Positions 1-7,312 of a DNA stretch of 11,139 bases are shown in pieces (position 1 is the first letter of the stretch; each line of letters opens with the position of its first letter). The position numbers and the translations under genes are program-made. Location of the stretch: contig QNCV01000061.1 of the NCBI GenBank assembly GCA_003645845.1, positions 1 through 11,139 of the forward strand, in the 5' to 3' direction. The notes below the pieces were generated by a model. It saw nothing but the letters and a program-made list of their open reading frames with translations, was not told the DNA's origin and did no database searches. This DNA is from Fidelibacterota bacterium. Its GTDB lineage: Bacteria > Fidelibacterota > UBA2242.

Positions 1-191
1 TAGAAGTCGTCAAAATGTCCTTTGTGACCTTTCTTTCGCCCATTGTCGCCAGTCTCGTGGGGTTGACTTTACTGCATGAAATCATAACTTTCAAGGAGAT
101 CGGTGGTATTTTTTTGATTTTTTGCGGATTGTTTATATATGATTTCCGGAAATATTACCACCATTATAAGTCCTATAAATCAATGAAATGA
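1..191 (+). CDS. C-terminal end of a DMT/EamA-type membrane transporter (partial)
   Basis: The reading frame is open from base 3 and stops with TGA at 189-191, so only about the last 62 residues are present and the start lies outside the window. Visible is a hydrophobic segment with S-P-I-V-A-S-L-V-G and then L-L-H-E, a short polar link, a second hydrophobic segment (G-G-I-F-L-I-F-C-G-L-F-I-Y), and a basic, tyrosine-rich cytoplasmic tail. A proline-started helix, an acidic residue after it, and a final Gly-rich helix are typical of the last two helices of EamA (drug/metabolite transporter) proteins. The substrate cannot be told from this piece. radA begins 8 bases after its stop, so the two may share a transcript. 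The family call rests on pattern only; another small multi-helix carrier is possible. Confidence 0.6.
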   Translation, partial: EVVKMSFVTFLSPIVASLVGLTLLHEIITFKEIGGIFLIFCGLFIYDFRKYYHHYKSYKSMK

Positions 192-199
192 GATGAACT

Positions 200-1552
200 T
201 TGAATACCAAAACCAAAACAGTCTTCACCTGTAACCAGTGTGGCGCCCGGCAACCGAAATGGGCCGGTAAATGTCCGGAATGCGGTGCGTGGAATACCAT
301 GGTCGAGGAAAAAGTTTTAAAGAAAACAAATCGCCAGACCGGTGTGAAAGAAAGCAGGTCGCTCCAGGTATTGAATCAATCGCTTAAAACAGATATAAAA
401 CGCTTGGCAACCGGTATTGACGAATTTGACCGGGTCCTGGGCGGTGGTTTTGTTGAGGGAATGGTGGTTCTGCTGGCAGGTGAACCGGGGATTGGAAAAT
501 CTACCCTTGTGCTGCAGGTTCTGAGCAAGCTAAAAGGGAACCGCTTTCTGTATTTTTCCGGTGAGGAATCGGAGGAGCAGATTGCCCTGCGGGCCGGCCG
601 GATGGACATTCGGGATGAGCGTATTCTGGTGGCCTGTGAGAACAATCTCGAAAATATCGTTACGCATATTGAAAACCGGGAACCCGACGTCGTCGTCATC
701 GATTCGATTCAGACGATCTTCAGCGATATGTACGATAATGTGCCCGGCAGTGTGACTCAGGTCAGGGAGTGCGCCGGGCAATTGTTGCGCAAGGCCAAGG
801 AGATGAATCTCTGTGTCGTTTTTATCGGACATATCACCAAGGACGGAATGATCGCCGGGCCAAAAGTCCTGGAACACCTGGTTGACACCGTGCTTTATCT
901 GGAGGGCGGTAAGACAAATTTTTACCGGACGTTACGGTCAATGAAAAACCGTTTTGGTTCGACCAATGAAGTCGGCCTGTTTACAATGAAGGATACCGGA
1001 TTGATTCCGGTGGACAATCCCTCGGAATTTTTCCTGTCGGAACGGAAAAAACATGTGGCCGGTTCCACCGTAGCGGTGAGTATGGAAGGGACACGGCCGT
1101 TTCTGATCGAAGTACAGGCCCTTGTGACCCAGTCTTCCTACGGTAATCCCCAGCGAACCGCCAACGGGATTGATCACCGCCGTCTGGCAATGCTGGTAGC
1201 CGTTTTGGAAAAGCGAGCCGGTTTGCCGCTACGTTTGCAAGACATTTTCGTCAATCTGGTCGGAGGACTCAGGATAGATGAAACCGCCATTAATCTTGGC
1301 GTTATTGTGGCGCTGGCATCGAGTTTCAAGGATGTGCCGGTCAATCCATCGGCGGTCTTTATTGGTGAAGTAGGACTGGTGGGCGAGATTCGTTCGGTTC
1401 CTATGATTGAACAGCGGGTCAGAGAAGCCCTGAAATTCGGCTTTTCACCAATCTATATTCCCAAGGCCAATCTGAAACAACTGGATGGTGCCGAATCCGG
1501 AGATGTGGTGGGCGTCGATTCAATCAGCCGGCTTTTCGATGAAGTTTTTTAA
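200..1552 (+). CDS. radA: DNA repair protein RadA
   Basis: RadA is a RecA-like ATPase/helicase that promotes branch migration and the processing of recombination intermediates in the cytoplasm. The 450-residue product has the expected length and order. A zinc finger of four cysteines (C11, C14, C25, C28) comes first, then a RecA-type core with Walker A GEPGIGKST at 94-102 and Walker B VVVIDS near 164-169. The RadA-specific KNRFG motif is at 249-253. A C-terminal Lon-protease-like domain follows, with G-V-I-V-A-L-A-S and I-G-E-V-G-L-V-G-E-I-R segments. The start is TTG at 200. An in-frame stop at 194-196 rules out anything further upstream, and the zinc finger starts only ten residues in, so no later start is plausible. 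Shine-Dalgarno pairing is weak (GAG at 190-192). tgt follows after 10 bases. All motifs expected of the family are intact. Confidence 0.97.
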   Translation: MNTKTKTVFTCNQCGARQPKWAGKCPECGAWNTMVEEKVLKKTNRQTGVKESRSLQVLNQSLKTDIKRLATGIDEFDRVLGGGFVEGMVVLLAGEPGIGKSTLVLQVLSKLKGNRFLYFSGEESEEQIALRAGRMDIRDERILVACENNLENIVTHIENREPDVVVIDSIQTIFSDMYDNVPGSVTQVRECAGQLLRKAKEMNLCVVFIGHITKDGMIAGPKVLEHLVDTVLYLEGGKTNFYRTLRSMKNRFGSTNEVGLFTMKDTGLIPVDNPSEFFLSERKKHVAGSTVAVSMEGTRPFLIEVQALVTQSSYGNPQRTANGIDHRRLAMLVAVLEKRAGLPLRLQDIFVNLVGGLRIDETAINLGVIVALASSFKDVPVNPSAVFIGEVGLVGEIRSVPMIEQRVREALKFGFSPIYIPKANLKQLDGAESGDVVGVDSISRLFDEVF

Positions 1553-1562
1553 TGAGTATTGA

Positions 1563-2789
1563 ATGAATGAAAACCAACAGACATCAGGACGATTGAAATT
1601 CAGAGTATTAGCCAGTGATAAAGATTCACTGGCCAGAGCCTGTCGGTTTGAAACCGATCACGGTACGATTGAGACACCGATTTTTATGCCGGTCGGCACC
1701 CACGGTGTTGTGAAAACCCTGACGCCGAAGGAACTGAAAGAGAGCTCGGCGCAGATAATTTTGGGGAATACCTATCACCTTTACCTGCGTCCTGGGTTGG
1801 AGGTCATTGAATCCGCCGGGGGGCTCCACCGCTTCAGTGCATGGGACAGACCCATTCTGACGGACAGTGGCGGCTTTCAGGTGTTCAGTCTTTCCCATCT
1901 GGGAAAAATTACCGATGATGATATTACTTTCCGTTCACACATCGATGGTTCTCAGCATGTTCTTTCGCCGGAAATTTCCATGAAGATTCAGAATTCACTG
2001 GGTTCCGATATCATAATGGCCTTTGATGAATGTACGCCCTTTCCCTGTGGGTATGAGGATGCGGCAAAATCCCTTGAGCGGACGCATAACTGGGAAAAGC
2101 GCTCGCGGGATTACTTTGAAAAACTGAAACCACGGTACGGTCACCGGCAATTTCTGTTTGGTATTGTCCAGGGCAGTGTGTATCGGGATCTTCGGGCAAA
2201 AAGTGTGGAGTATCTCTCGGAACTGGATTTTGACGGCTATGCCATCGGCGGTCTGGCGGTGGGTGAACCGAAAGAAGAAATGTTTGATATGCTTTCTTTT
2301 GTCAGTCCCATGTTGCCGCCGGACAGACCGCATTACCTCATGGGGGTTGGTAAGCCGGAAGACATTATTCAGGCCGTTGAACGAGGTATCGATATGTTCG
2401 ATTGTGTGTTGCCGACCCGCAATGCCCGCAACGGGACGCTCTATACCCGGAAGGGCAGGGTCATTCTGAAACAGTCCCGCTACCGTATGGATTTTTCACC
2501 GCCCGATGAAACGTGCGACTGCTATACCTGCCGTAATTTTTCCCGCGCCTATCTGCGTCACCTGTTTATGAATGGTGAAATGACCGGGCTGCGGCTGAAT
2601 ACCCTGCACAATATCCACTTTTTTCTGGAATTGACGGCCAGAGCGCGGGCTGCTATTAAGGAAGGAACTTTTTCTGCATGGAAACGGGAATTTTTTAAAT
2701 ACTATCCAATTGAGGATGATCACTGGCAGGTCAATACTCTGCGGCGCGAGGAACGCCGCAGGAAACATCTTAAAAACAATGGACATTAA
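1563..2789 (+). CDS. tgt: tRNA-guanine transglycosylase (queuine tRNA-ribosyltransferase)
   Basis: Tgt swaps guanine 34 of tRNAs with GUN anticodons (Asp, Asn, His, Tyr) for preQ1, the first tRNA-bound step of queuosine synthesis. The 408-residue protein carries the full active site. DSGGFQVFSL starts at D101 (substrate recognition and acid/base aspartate). GGLAVGE at 229-235 lies in the base-binding pocket. FDCVLPTRNARNG contains the nucleophile D280. The structural zinc site is C318, C320, C323 and H349. The numbering of D280 and the zinc ligands coincides with the well-studied Zymomonas mobilis enzyme, which supports the chosen ATG at 1563. The C-terminus is a basic tail (R-R-E-E-R-R-R-K-H) after the usual end of the barrel, and its coding DNA contains a strong inverted repeat (see the separate entry). 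In many bacteria tgt lies directly before yajC; here nadA and nadB separate them. Confidence 0.97.
   Translation: MNENQQTSGRLKFRVLASDKDSLARACRFETDHGTIETPIFMPVGTHGVVKTLTPKELKESSAQIILGNTYHLYLRPGLEVIESAGGLHRFSAWDRPILTDSGGFQVFSLSHLGKITDDDITFRSHIDGSQHVLSPEISMKIQNSLGSDIIMAFDECTPFPCGYEDAAKSLERTHNWEKRSRDYFEKLKPRYGHRQFLFGIVQGSVYRDLRAKSVEYLSELDFDGYAIGGLAVGEPKEEMFDMLSFVSPMLPPDRPHYLMGVGKPEDIIQAVERGIDMFDCVLPTRNARNGTLYTRKGRVILKQSRYRMDFSPPDETCDCYTCRNFSRAYLRHLFMNGEMTGLRLNTLHNIHFFLELTARARAAIKEGTFSAWKREFFKYYPIEDDHWQVNTLRREERRRKHLKNNGH
2737..2763 (+). repeat. GC-rich inverted repeat (hairpin) at the end of tgt
   Basis: CTGCGGCG at 2739-2746 and CGCCGCAG at 2754-2761 are perfect reverse complements with a 7-base loop between them; a G-U pair (2738/2762) can add a ninth step. 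The hairpin sits about 26 bases before the tgt stop codon and about 60 bases before the nadA start. No T-run follows, so it is not a standard factor-independent terminator. It could slow RNase or ribosomes between the two genes, or be a by-product of arginine and glutamate codons (L-R-R-E-E-R-R). Its function is unknown. Confidence 0.45.
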
Positions 2790-2820
2790 ATCACCGAATT
2801 GACTAAATTGGAACTAAACC

Positions 2821-3906
2821 ATGAACCGCAAATCTGATCAACCGGATTATTTCAAATCGCTGCCTGCCGATGAGCTTCATCGCCGGATATCGAACAGTAA
2901 AAAAGCGCTCGGTCGACGGTTGTTGATTCTCGGTCATCATTATATGACCGATGATGTGATTGCCCATACCGATGAACGGGGTGATTCCTTTGGGCTGGCA
3001 AAAATTGCCGCCGGGACCGATGCGGAATACATAGTCTTTTGCGGTGTGCATTTTATGGCCGAGACGGCGGATATTATTACAAAATCGGAGCAGAAAGTAT
3101 TTATCCCGGATCCCCATGCCGGCTGTTTTCTGGCGGACTGTGCCCGGATTCAGGATGTGGAAAAGGCGTGGAAAGATATCAGAAAAATTACGTCGGATAA
3201 CATTATTCCCATTACCTATGTCAATTCCGGTGCCGAAATGAAAGCCTTTTGCGGAGAGCATGGAGGGTTGGTGTGCACCTCATCCAATTCCGCCGCTGCC
3301 CTGAAGTGGGCCTTTGAGCGCGGCGATAAGGTTTTCTTTTTCCCTGATCAACACCTGGGACGCAACACGGCTTATGGAATGGGTATTCCGCTGGATGAAA
3401 TTATTTTGTGGAATGCGGATGAAACTCTGGGCGGCAATGGCCCCGAAGCGGTGCGAGACGCCCGGGTTATCCTGTGGGACGGTTTCTGCGATGTCCATCA
3501 GGAATTCAATGCGGCATATATTGAAAAACTCCGACGTAAAAATCCCGATATGAAAATTATTGTTCATCCGGAATGCGATTTTGATGTGGCCAGGGTGGCC
3601 GATTATATGGGCAGTACGGCATATATTATCGAGCGGATTGCCCGGGCTCCGGCGGGCACCCATTGGGCGGTTGCAACGGAAAGAAATCTGGTAAACCGAC
3701 TGAAGCAGAAATTTCCGGATAAAAGGATTGAGATTCTCCAAACTTTTGAACCCTACTGTAAATCAATGGCTCAAATCACCCTGGCCAGGCTGGCATTTCA
3801 ACTGGATCAATTGGAAAAGGGTCGGTTAATAAATCGGGTTATTGTTTCCGAAAAGTTTGCTGAGGGTGCCCGGATTGCCATAAACAGAATGCTGGAATTA
3901 TCATGA
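2821..3906 (+). CDS. nadA: Quinolinate synthase
   Basis: NadA condenses iminoaspartate (from NadB) with dihydroxyacetone phosphate to give quinolinate, the NAD precursor, using a [4Fe-4S] cluster. The 361-residue protein belongs to the longer family form. Visible motifs are LILGHHYM near 35-42, FCGVHFMAETA at 73-83, AGCFLAD at 100-106, YVNSGAE at 133-139, CTSSNSA at 152-158, PDQHLGRNTA at 165-174, WDGFCDVH at 219-226 and HPECDFDV at 259-266. The likely cluster cysteines are C102, C223 and C313; their spacing of 121 and 90 closely matches the 120 and 90 I recall for Bacillus subtilis NadA. The ATG at 2821 has only a weak upstream GGA (2810-2812). The last codons overlap nadB by 4 bases (ATGA), which indicates translational coupling, fitting since NadB's unstable product is NadA's substrate. 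nadC, the next pathway step, is not in this window. Confidence 0.97.
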   Translation: MNRKSDQPDYFKSLPADELHRRISNSKKALGRRLLILGHHYMTDDVIAHTDERGDSFGLAKIAAGTDAEYIVFCGVHFMAETADIITKSEQKVFIPDPHAGCFLADCARIQDVEKAWKDIRKITSDNIIPITYVNSGAEMKAFCGEHGGLVCTSSNSAAALKWAFERGDKVFFFPDQHLGRNTAYGMGIPLDEIILWNADETLGGNGPEAVRDARVILWDGFCDVHQEFNAAYIEKLRRKNPDMKIIVHPECDFDVARVADYMGSTAYIIERIARAPAGTHWAVATERNLVNRLKQKFPDKRIEILQTFEPYCKSMAQITLARLAFQLDQLEKGRLINRVIVSEKFAEGARIAINRMLELS

Positions 3907-5474
3907 CGAAATCGAGTGATAATTATATAACGACTGATGTATTGGTCATTGGGTCCGGGCTGGCCGGTTGTTCGGCGGCCTATGCCGCGGCCCGAGAGGG
4001 GCTGAGTGTCATTATGATTACTGCCGAAGATGAATTGACCGAAGCCTCATCCTATTATGCCCAGGGCGGCATTATTTACCGGGCAAAAGAGGATACTCTG
4101 TCCTGCCTGCTCGACGATTTTCAGCGGACGGGCGCAGGAATCGTCAACGAGAATGCAGTCAAAACCGTCTTCGAACATGGACCGGATTTTATTGAATCGA
4201 TTCTGTGTGATGAATTACAGGTTCCTTTCAGTAAAAATTCGGATGGGCAGCTGGATTTAATTAAAGAGGGCTCGCATACCTATCCGCGGATTGCCTATGT
4301 GGGCGATTATACGGGTTCATCAATCCAGCAACGCTTCTTACAGAAGATTGGTCAGATGGACAATATTCAGATTATCCGGAGAGCCACGTGCGTCGATTTG
4401 ATAACCCTTGCACATCATTCCCTGAATCCGCTGCATATTTATGAACCCAGCACCTGTGTCGGGGCCTATGTTCTGTTTCAGGATGAAAAAGAGGTGCGAC
4501 CGATAATGGCGAAAGTTACGGTTCTGGCCAGTGGCGGATTGGGCAGTATTTACATGCACACATCCAATCCACCCCATTCAAGGGGTGACGGTTATGCGAT
4601 GGCTTACCGGGCCGGCGCGCGCCTGATGAATATGGAGTATGTTCAGTTTCATCCCACAACGCTGTTTACCACCAACGAAGAACGTTTTCTGATATCCGAG
4701 GCGCTGAGAGGAGAAGGAGCCGTTCTGCGTAATAAAAATGGCGAAGCCTTTATGCGACGTTATCATAAACTGGAGGACCTTGCTCCGCGTGACATAGTCT
4801 CCCGTTCAATTATGACGGAAATGAGTGAAACGGATACAAAATATGTTTATCTGGATATTACCCATCGAAAGGGTAAATGGATCAGGAACCGCTTCCCGAA
4901 GATATATGAAAAATGTCTTGAACATAAAATTGATATTACCAGCGAGGGTATTCCTGTGGTACCCGCTGCCCACTACGAGTGCGGTGGTGTAGCGACTGAT
5001 ATGTTGGCAAACACCACAATCCGGCGTTTGAAAGCAGTCGGTGAAGTAGCCTGCACCGGCCTGCACGGCGCAAACCGCTTGGCCAGTAGTTCTCTGTTAG
5101 AGTGCCTGGTTTTCGGAATGATTGCCGGGCGGGATGCGGCTAAGATGATTGCCGGAAATAATATGATTATTCCGGCGGTTTCAAAGTGGATTAAGGAGTC
5201 GGAGCCAATAGACCCCGATCTTGTGCGTCAGGATTGTTCGACAATTCGTCAGACCATGTGGAATTATGTCGGCATTGTGCGTACGACCAAGAAGCTGGAA
5301 CGGGCATTCGGGATATTATGGCGGCTGAATGAAGAAATCCAGAATTTTTATCGGCATGGTGAACCTGTCGATTCACTCATTGGTTTGCGAAATTCGGCAA
5401 CAACATCTTTGCTGGTATTGCATGCAGCCCGTCTTCACAAGGGGAGCCGGGGTTGCCATTACCGTATAAATTGA
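3903..5474 (+). CDS. nadB: L-aspartate oxidase
   Basis: NadB is an FAD enzyme that oxidises L-aspartate to iminoaspartate, passed on to NadA; oxygen or fumarate can take up the electrons. The 523-residue protein shows the dinucleotide-binding GSGLAG at 17-22, SSYYAQGGI at 49-57, VQFHPT with H250, LAPRDIVSR with R296, PAAHYECGG with H357, and TGLHGANRLASSSLLECLVFG at about 385-405. H250, R296 and H357 line up with E. coli H244, R290 and H351, the catalytic and substrate-binding residues. The helical C-terminal domain shared with succinate dehydrogenase flavoproteins is present. The protein ends just after S-R-G-C-H-Y-R-I-N, where relatives usually continue with D-Y-P and several more residues; the usual Glu before S-R-G is Gly. 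The start overlaps the nadA stop by 4 bases. yajC begins 34 bases later, the largest gap in the window. Confidence 0.96.
   Translation: MTKSSDNYITTDVLVIGSGLAGCSAAYAAAREGLSVIMITAEDELTEASSYYAQGGIIYRAKEDTLSCLLDDFQRTGAGIVNENAVKTVFEHGPDFIESILCDELQVPFSKNSDGQLDLIKEGSHTYPRIAYVGDYTGSSIQQRFLQKIGQMDNIQIIRRATCVDLITLAHHSLNPLHIYEPSTCVGAYVLFQDEKEVRPIMAKVTVLASGGLGSIYMHTSNPPHSRGDGYAMAYRAGARLMNMEYVQFHPTTLFTTNEERFLISEALRGEGAVLRNKNGEAFMRRYHKLEDLAPRDIVSRSIMTEMSETDTKYVYLDITHRKGKWIRNRFPKIYEKCLEHKIDITSEGIPVVPAAHYECGGVATDMLANTTIRRLKAVGEVACTGLHGANRLASSSLLECLVFGMIAGRDAAKMIAGNNMIIPAVSKWIKESEPIDPDLVRQDCSTIRQTMWNYVGIVRTTKKLERAFGILWRLNEEIQNFYRHGEPVDSLIGLRNSATTSLLVLHAARLHKGSRGCHYRIN
5151..5176 (+). repeat. Long inverted repeat (11-bp stem) inside nadB
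   Basis: GCCGGAA at 5151-5157 plus TAAT at 5159-5162 pairs with ATTATTCCGGC at 5166-5176. The result is an 11-bp stem with one bulged A (5158) and a 3-base loop (ATG). It encodes the A-G-N-N-M-I-I-P-A segment between the flavin domain and the C-terminal helices of NadB, a stretch I would expect to vary among relatives. There is no T-run after it. It may be chance, a sequence drifted under weak protein constraint, or an RNA structure; the window shows no other copy. Confidence 0.4.
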
Positions 5475-5499
5475 TTAAACTATATGTTAATTTAAAATT

Positions 5500-5504
5500 G
5501 GAGG
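5500..5504 (+). promoter_or_regulatory. Strong Shine-Dalgarno site of yajC
   Basis: GGAGG at 5500-5504 lies four bases before the GTG at 5509. It is the clearest ribosome binding site in the window and decides the yajC start over the in-frame ATG at 5536. The spacing is a little short. Most neighbouring genes have much weaker sites, which fits a need for independent initiation here, after the longest gap in the gene run. Confidence 0.7.
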
Positions 5505-5508
5505 TTTT

Positions 5509-5841
5509 GTGAATACACTACTTTATGCCGGAACAATGAGTGGGGGTGGCGCCCAGCAGGGTAACCCGATTATGTCGTTGTTACCCTTTCTATTGATTAT
5601 TCTGGTGATGTATCTCCTGATGATCCGTCCTCAGGCCAAGAAACAGAAAGAAAAGCAGCAGATGCTGAAAGAGCTAAAGCCCGGTGACGAGGTTCTTACC
5701 ATCGGCGGAATTTACGGCAAAATTGAAGGTGTCCGGGAAAAAGAGGGCATTCTGATTGTCAGGGTTGCCAAGGATATCAAAATTCACGTGACTCGTTCCG
5801 CAATTGCCGAAAAGTTAGTCGATAAATCCGTTATAAAGTAA
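5509..5841 (+). CDS. yajC: Sec translocase accessory subunit YajC
   Basis: YajC is a small inner-membrane protein that joins SecD and SecF in the complex assisting SecYEG protein export. The 110-residue product has a short Gly/Gln-rich start (S-G-G-G-A-Q-Q-G-N-P), one membrane helix at about 22-42, and the signature L-M-I-R-P-Q-A-K-K-Q-K-E-K. The conserved cytoplasmic part follows, with L-K-P-G-D-E-V-L-T-I-G-G-I-Y-G-K-I near 56-72. The length is typical. GTG at 5509 is chosen for its GGAGG site and because the N-terminus then matches the usual length. yajC is commonly placed after tgt and before secD-secF; here it follows nadB, and def begins one base after its stop, with no secD or secF in view. 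Confidence 0.95.
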   Translation: MNTLLYAGTMSGGGAQQGNPIMSLLPFLLIILVMYLLMIRPQAKKQKEKQQMLKELKPGDEVLTIGGIYGKIEGVREKEGILIVRVAKDIKIHVTRSAIAEKLVDKSVIK

Positions 5842-5842
5842 T

Positions 5843-6376
5843 ATGAACTTACTGGAAGTTTATCTCTACGGCAGCCCTATTTTAAAACGTCCGACCATGA
5901 AAGTTGGCGAATTGCCGGACCATTTTCCCCGCTTTCTTGAGCGGATGTATGCCGTTATGTATAACGACGATGGAATCGGACTGTCGGCGAATCAGGTCGG
6001 TGTTGAACAGTGTTTCTTCATTGCCGACTTTTCCCTGCATGACGAGAATATGCAACGGGAGATTTTCATTAATCCCGAAATAGTTGAAAGTCAGGGAATC
6101 GTTACCCAGGAAGAGGGATGCCTCAGTATTCCGGGAGTCCATGAAAAGGTAAAAAGGGCTTATAAAATCAAAGTTCGTTATGAGGGGCTTGACCGGAATC
6201 CTGTTGAAAAAGAATTTGAAGGTTTTCCGGCCAGGGTAATCCAACATGAAGTCGATCATCTGAACGGCATCCTGTTCGTTGAACGAATTAGTCCTCTGAA
6301 ACGGAGTTTTATTGAGTCTAAACTCAGACGCATTGCCGAAAAGGGAAAAACCCAGACCGAACCGATTAAGATTTAA
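5843..6376 (+). CDS. def: Peptide deformylase
   Basis: Peptide deformylase removes the formyl group from the initiator methionine of new proteins at the ribosome exit. The 177-residue metalloenzyme shows the three family motifs: GIGLSANQ at 44-51, EGCLS at 91-95 (metal ligand C93), and QHEVDHLNG at 134-142 (ligands H135 and H139, catalytic E136). Motif 1 has Ser where the textbook form has Ala (GxGLAAxQ), a common variation. The C-terminus ends in a lysine-rich helix and short tail. The ATG at 5843 comes one base after the yajC stop with no clear Shine-Dalgarno, so it is probably translated by coupling. fmt, the enzyme that adds the formyl group removed here, follows three bases after the stop, a classic def-fmt pair. 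Confidence 0.97.
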   Translation: MNLLEVYLYGSPILKRPTMKVGELPDHFPRFLERMYAVMYNDDGIGLSANQVGVEQCFFIADFSLHDENMQREIFINPEIVESQGIVTQEEGCLSIPGVHEKVKRAYKIKVRYEGLDRNPVEKEFEGFPARVIQHEVDHLNGILFVERISPLKRSFIESKLRRIAEKGKTQTEPIKI

Positions 6377-6379
6377 TCG

Positions 6380-7312
6380 ATGTTGAACGTTATCTATATG
6401 GGCACGCCGGAATTTGCAGTTCCGGGTCTGTCGGCGATTGCGGCATCACCTCACAACATTAAACTGGTAGTGACCGGGCGGGATAAAGCCGTCGGGCGCG
6501 GTCGAAAGCTCCGCGGGACGCCGGTCAAGCAGCAGGCAATTCATTTAAATCTTCCGGTCAGTCAGCCGGAATCCCTGAAATCCCCCGAATTCATCGGTGA
6601 AATTGCCAGCCTCGGCGCCGATGTTATTGTGGTTGTAGCATTCCGGATTCTACCGTCTGAATTGATTAATGCCGCCCGATTGGGTGCAATTAATCTGCAT
6701 GCGTCATTATTGCCCAAATACCGTGGCGCGGCTCCGATAAACTGGGCGATTATAAACGGCGAAAAGGAGACCGGCTATACGATTTTTCAGATCAAACCGA
6801 GGATTGATACGGGTGATATCCTGATGCAGGAAGCGGTTCCGATTAGTGAACGGGATACCTATGGCGATTTATATGAACGATTATCCCGCCTTGGAGCGCC
6901 GGCTCTGGTGAGGACCCTTGACGGTTTGGAGAAGGGAACCCTGACAGCGATTCCACAGAAGGATTCCCTCGCCACGAAGGCTCCGAAAATTTACCCAGAA
7001 ATGGGAGCAATTATTTGGTCTGACCCGGCGGAATCCATTAAAAACCGGATTCATGGATTGTCTCCAAGCCCCGGCGCCTATACCCATTACGGGAAAAAGC
7101 GGATAAAAATTTTCAGAGCCGATTATACCCGGGAAAACGGAAATTATCTTCCCGGAACAATTGGTATCCGTGATAAAAAGCGATTGGGTATTCAAACCGG
7201 GGCGGGCATGCTCTTTCCCCTGGAATTGCAACTGGAAGGGAAAAAGGTGCTGCCGGCTGATGAATTTTTACGCGGTTTCCCAGGCCGTGTCGGAGATTCT
7301 TTCCAATCGTGA
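6380..7312 (+). CDS. fmt: Methionyl-tRNA formyltransferase
   Basis: Fmt transfers a formyl group from 10-formyltetrahydrofolate to initiator Met-tRNA. The 310-residue protein has an N-terminal Rossmann-type catalytic domain beginning M-G-T-P-E-F-A-V-P. Catalytic residues N105 and H107 lie in INLHASLLPKYRG, and D143 in RIDTGDI. A C-terminal OB-like domain begins near residue 200 with K-I-Y-P-E-M-G-A-I-I-W. The tRNA-recognition loop (about 33-48) keeps the Gly-Arg-Gly core (39-41), but the usual T-Q-P-D-x-P-A-G reads T-G-R-D-K-A-V-G here, a mild departure. Length is normal. The stop TGA overlaps the rsmB GTG start (GTGA), so fmt and rsmB are probably translationally coupled. The def-fmt-rsmB order is one of the most widespread bacterial gene strings. 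Confidence 0.97.
   Translation: MLNVIYMGTPEFAVPGLSAIAASPHNIKLVVTGRDKAVGRGRKLRGTPVKQQAIHLNLPVSQPESLKSPEFIGEIASLGADVIVVVAFRILPSELINAARLGAINLHASLLPKYRGAAPINWAIINGEKETGYTIFQIKPRIDTGDILMQEAVPISERDTYGDLYERLSRLGAPALVRTLDGLEKGTLTAIPQKDSLATKAPKIYPEMGAIIWSDPAESIKNRIHGLSPSPGAYTHYGKKRIKIFRADYTRENGNYLPGTIGIRDKKRLGIQTGAGMLFPLELQLEGKKVLPADEFLRGFPGRVGDSFQS

Noticed and set aside
2803..3261. Reverse-strand open frame of 152 codons opposite nadA.
   Set aside because: It lies wholly within a clear nadA gene, has no recognisable domain, and looks like a by-product of the codon use of the real gene.
3280..3741. Reverse-strand open frame of 153 codons opposite nadA.
   Set aside because: Same reason: nadA motifs cover the + strand and the antisense product is unlike any protein I recognise.
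5471..5500. Possible promoter in the AT-rich nadB-yajC gap, including a Bacteroidota-like TAAAATTG box at 5493-5500.
   Set aside because: The box has a mismatch, the upstream element is poor, and transcription would start almost at the yajC GTG, leaving its GGAGG site untranscribed or at the very 5' end.
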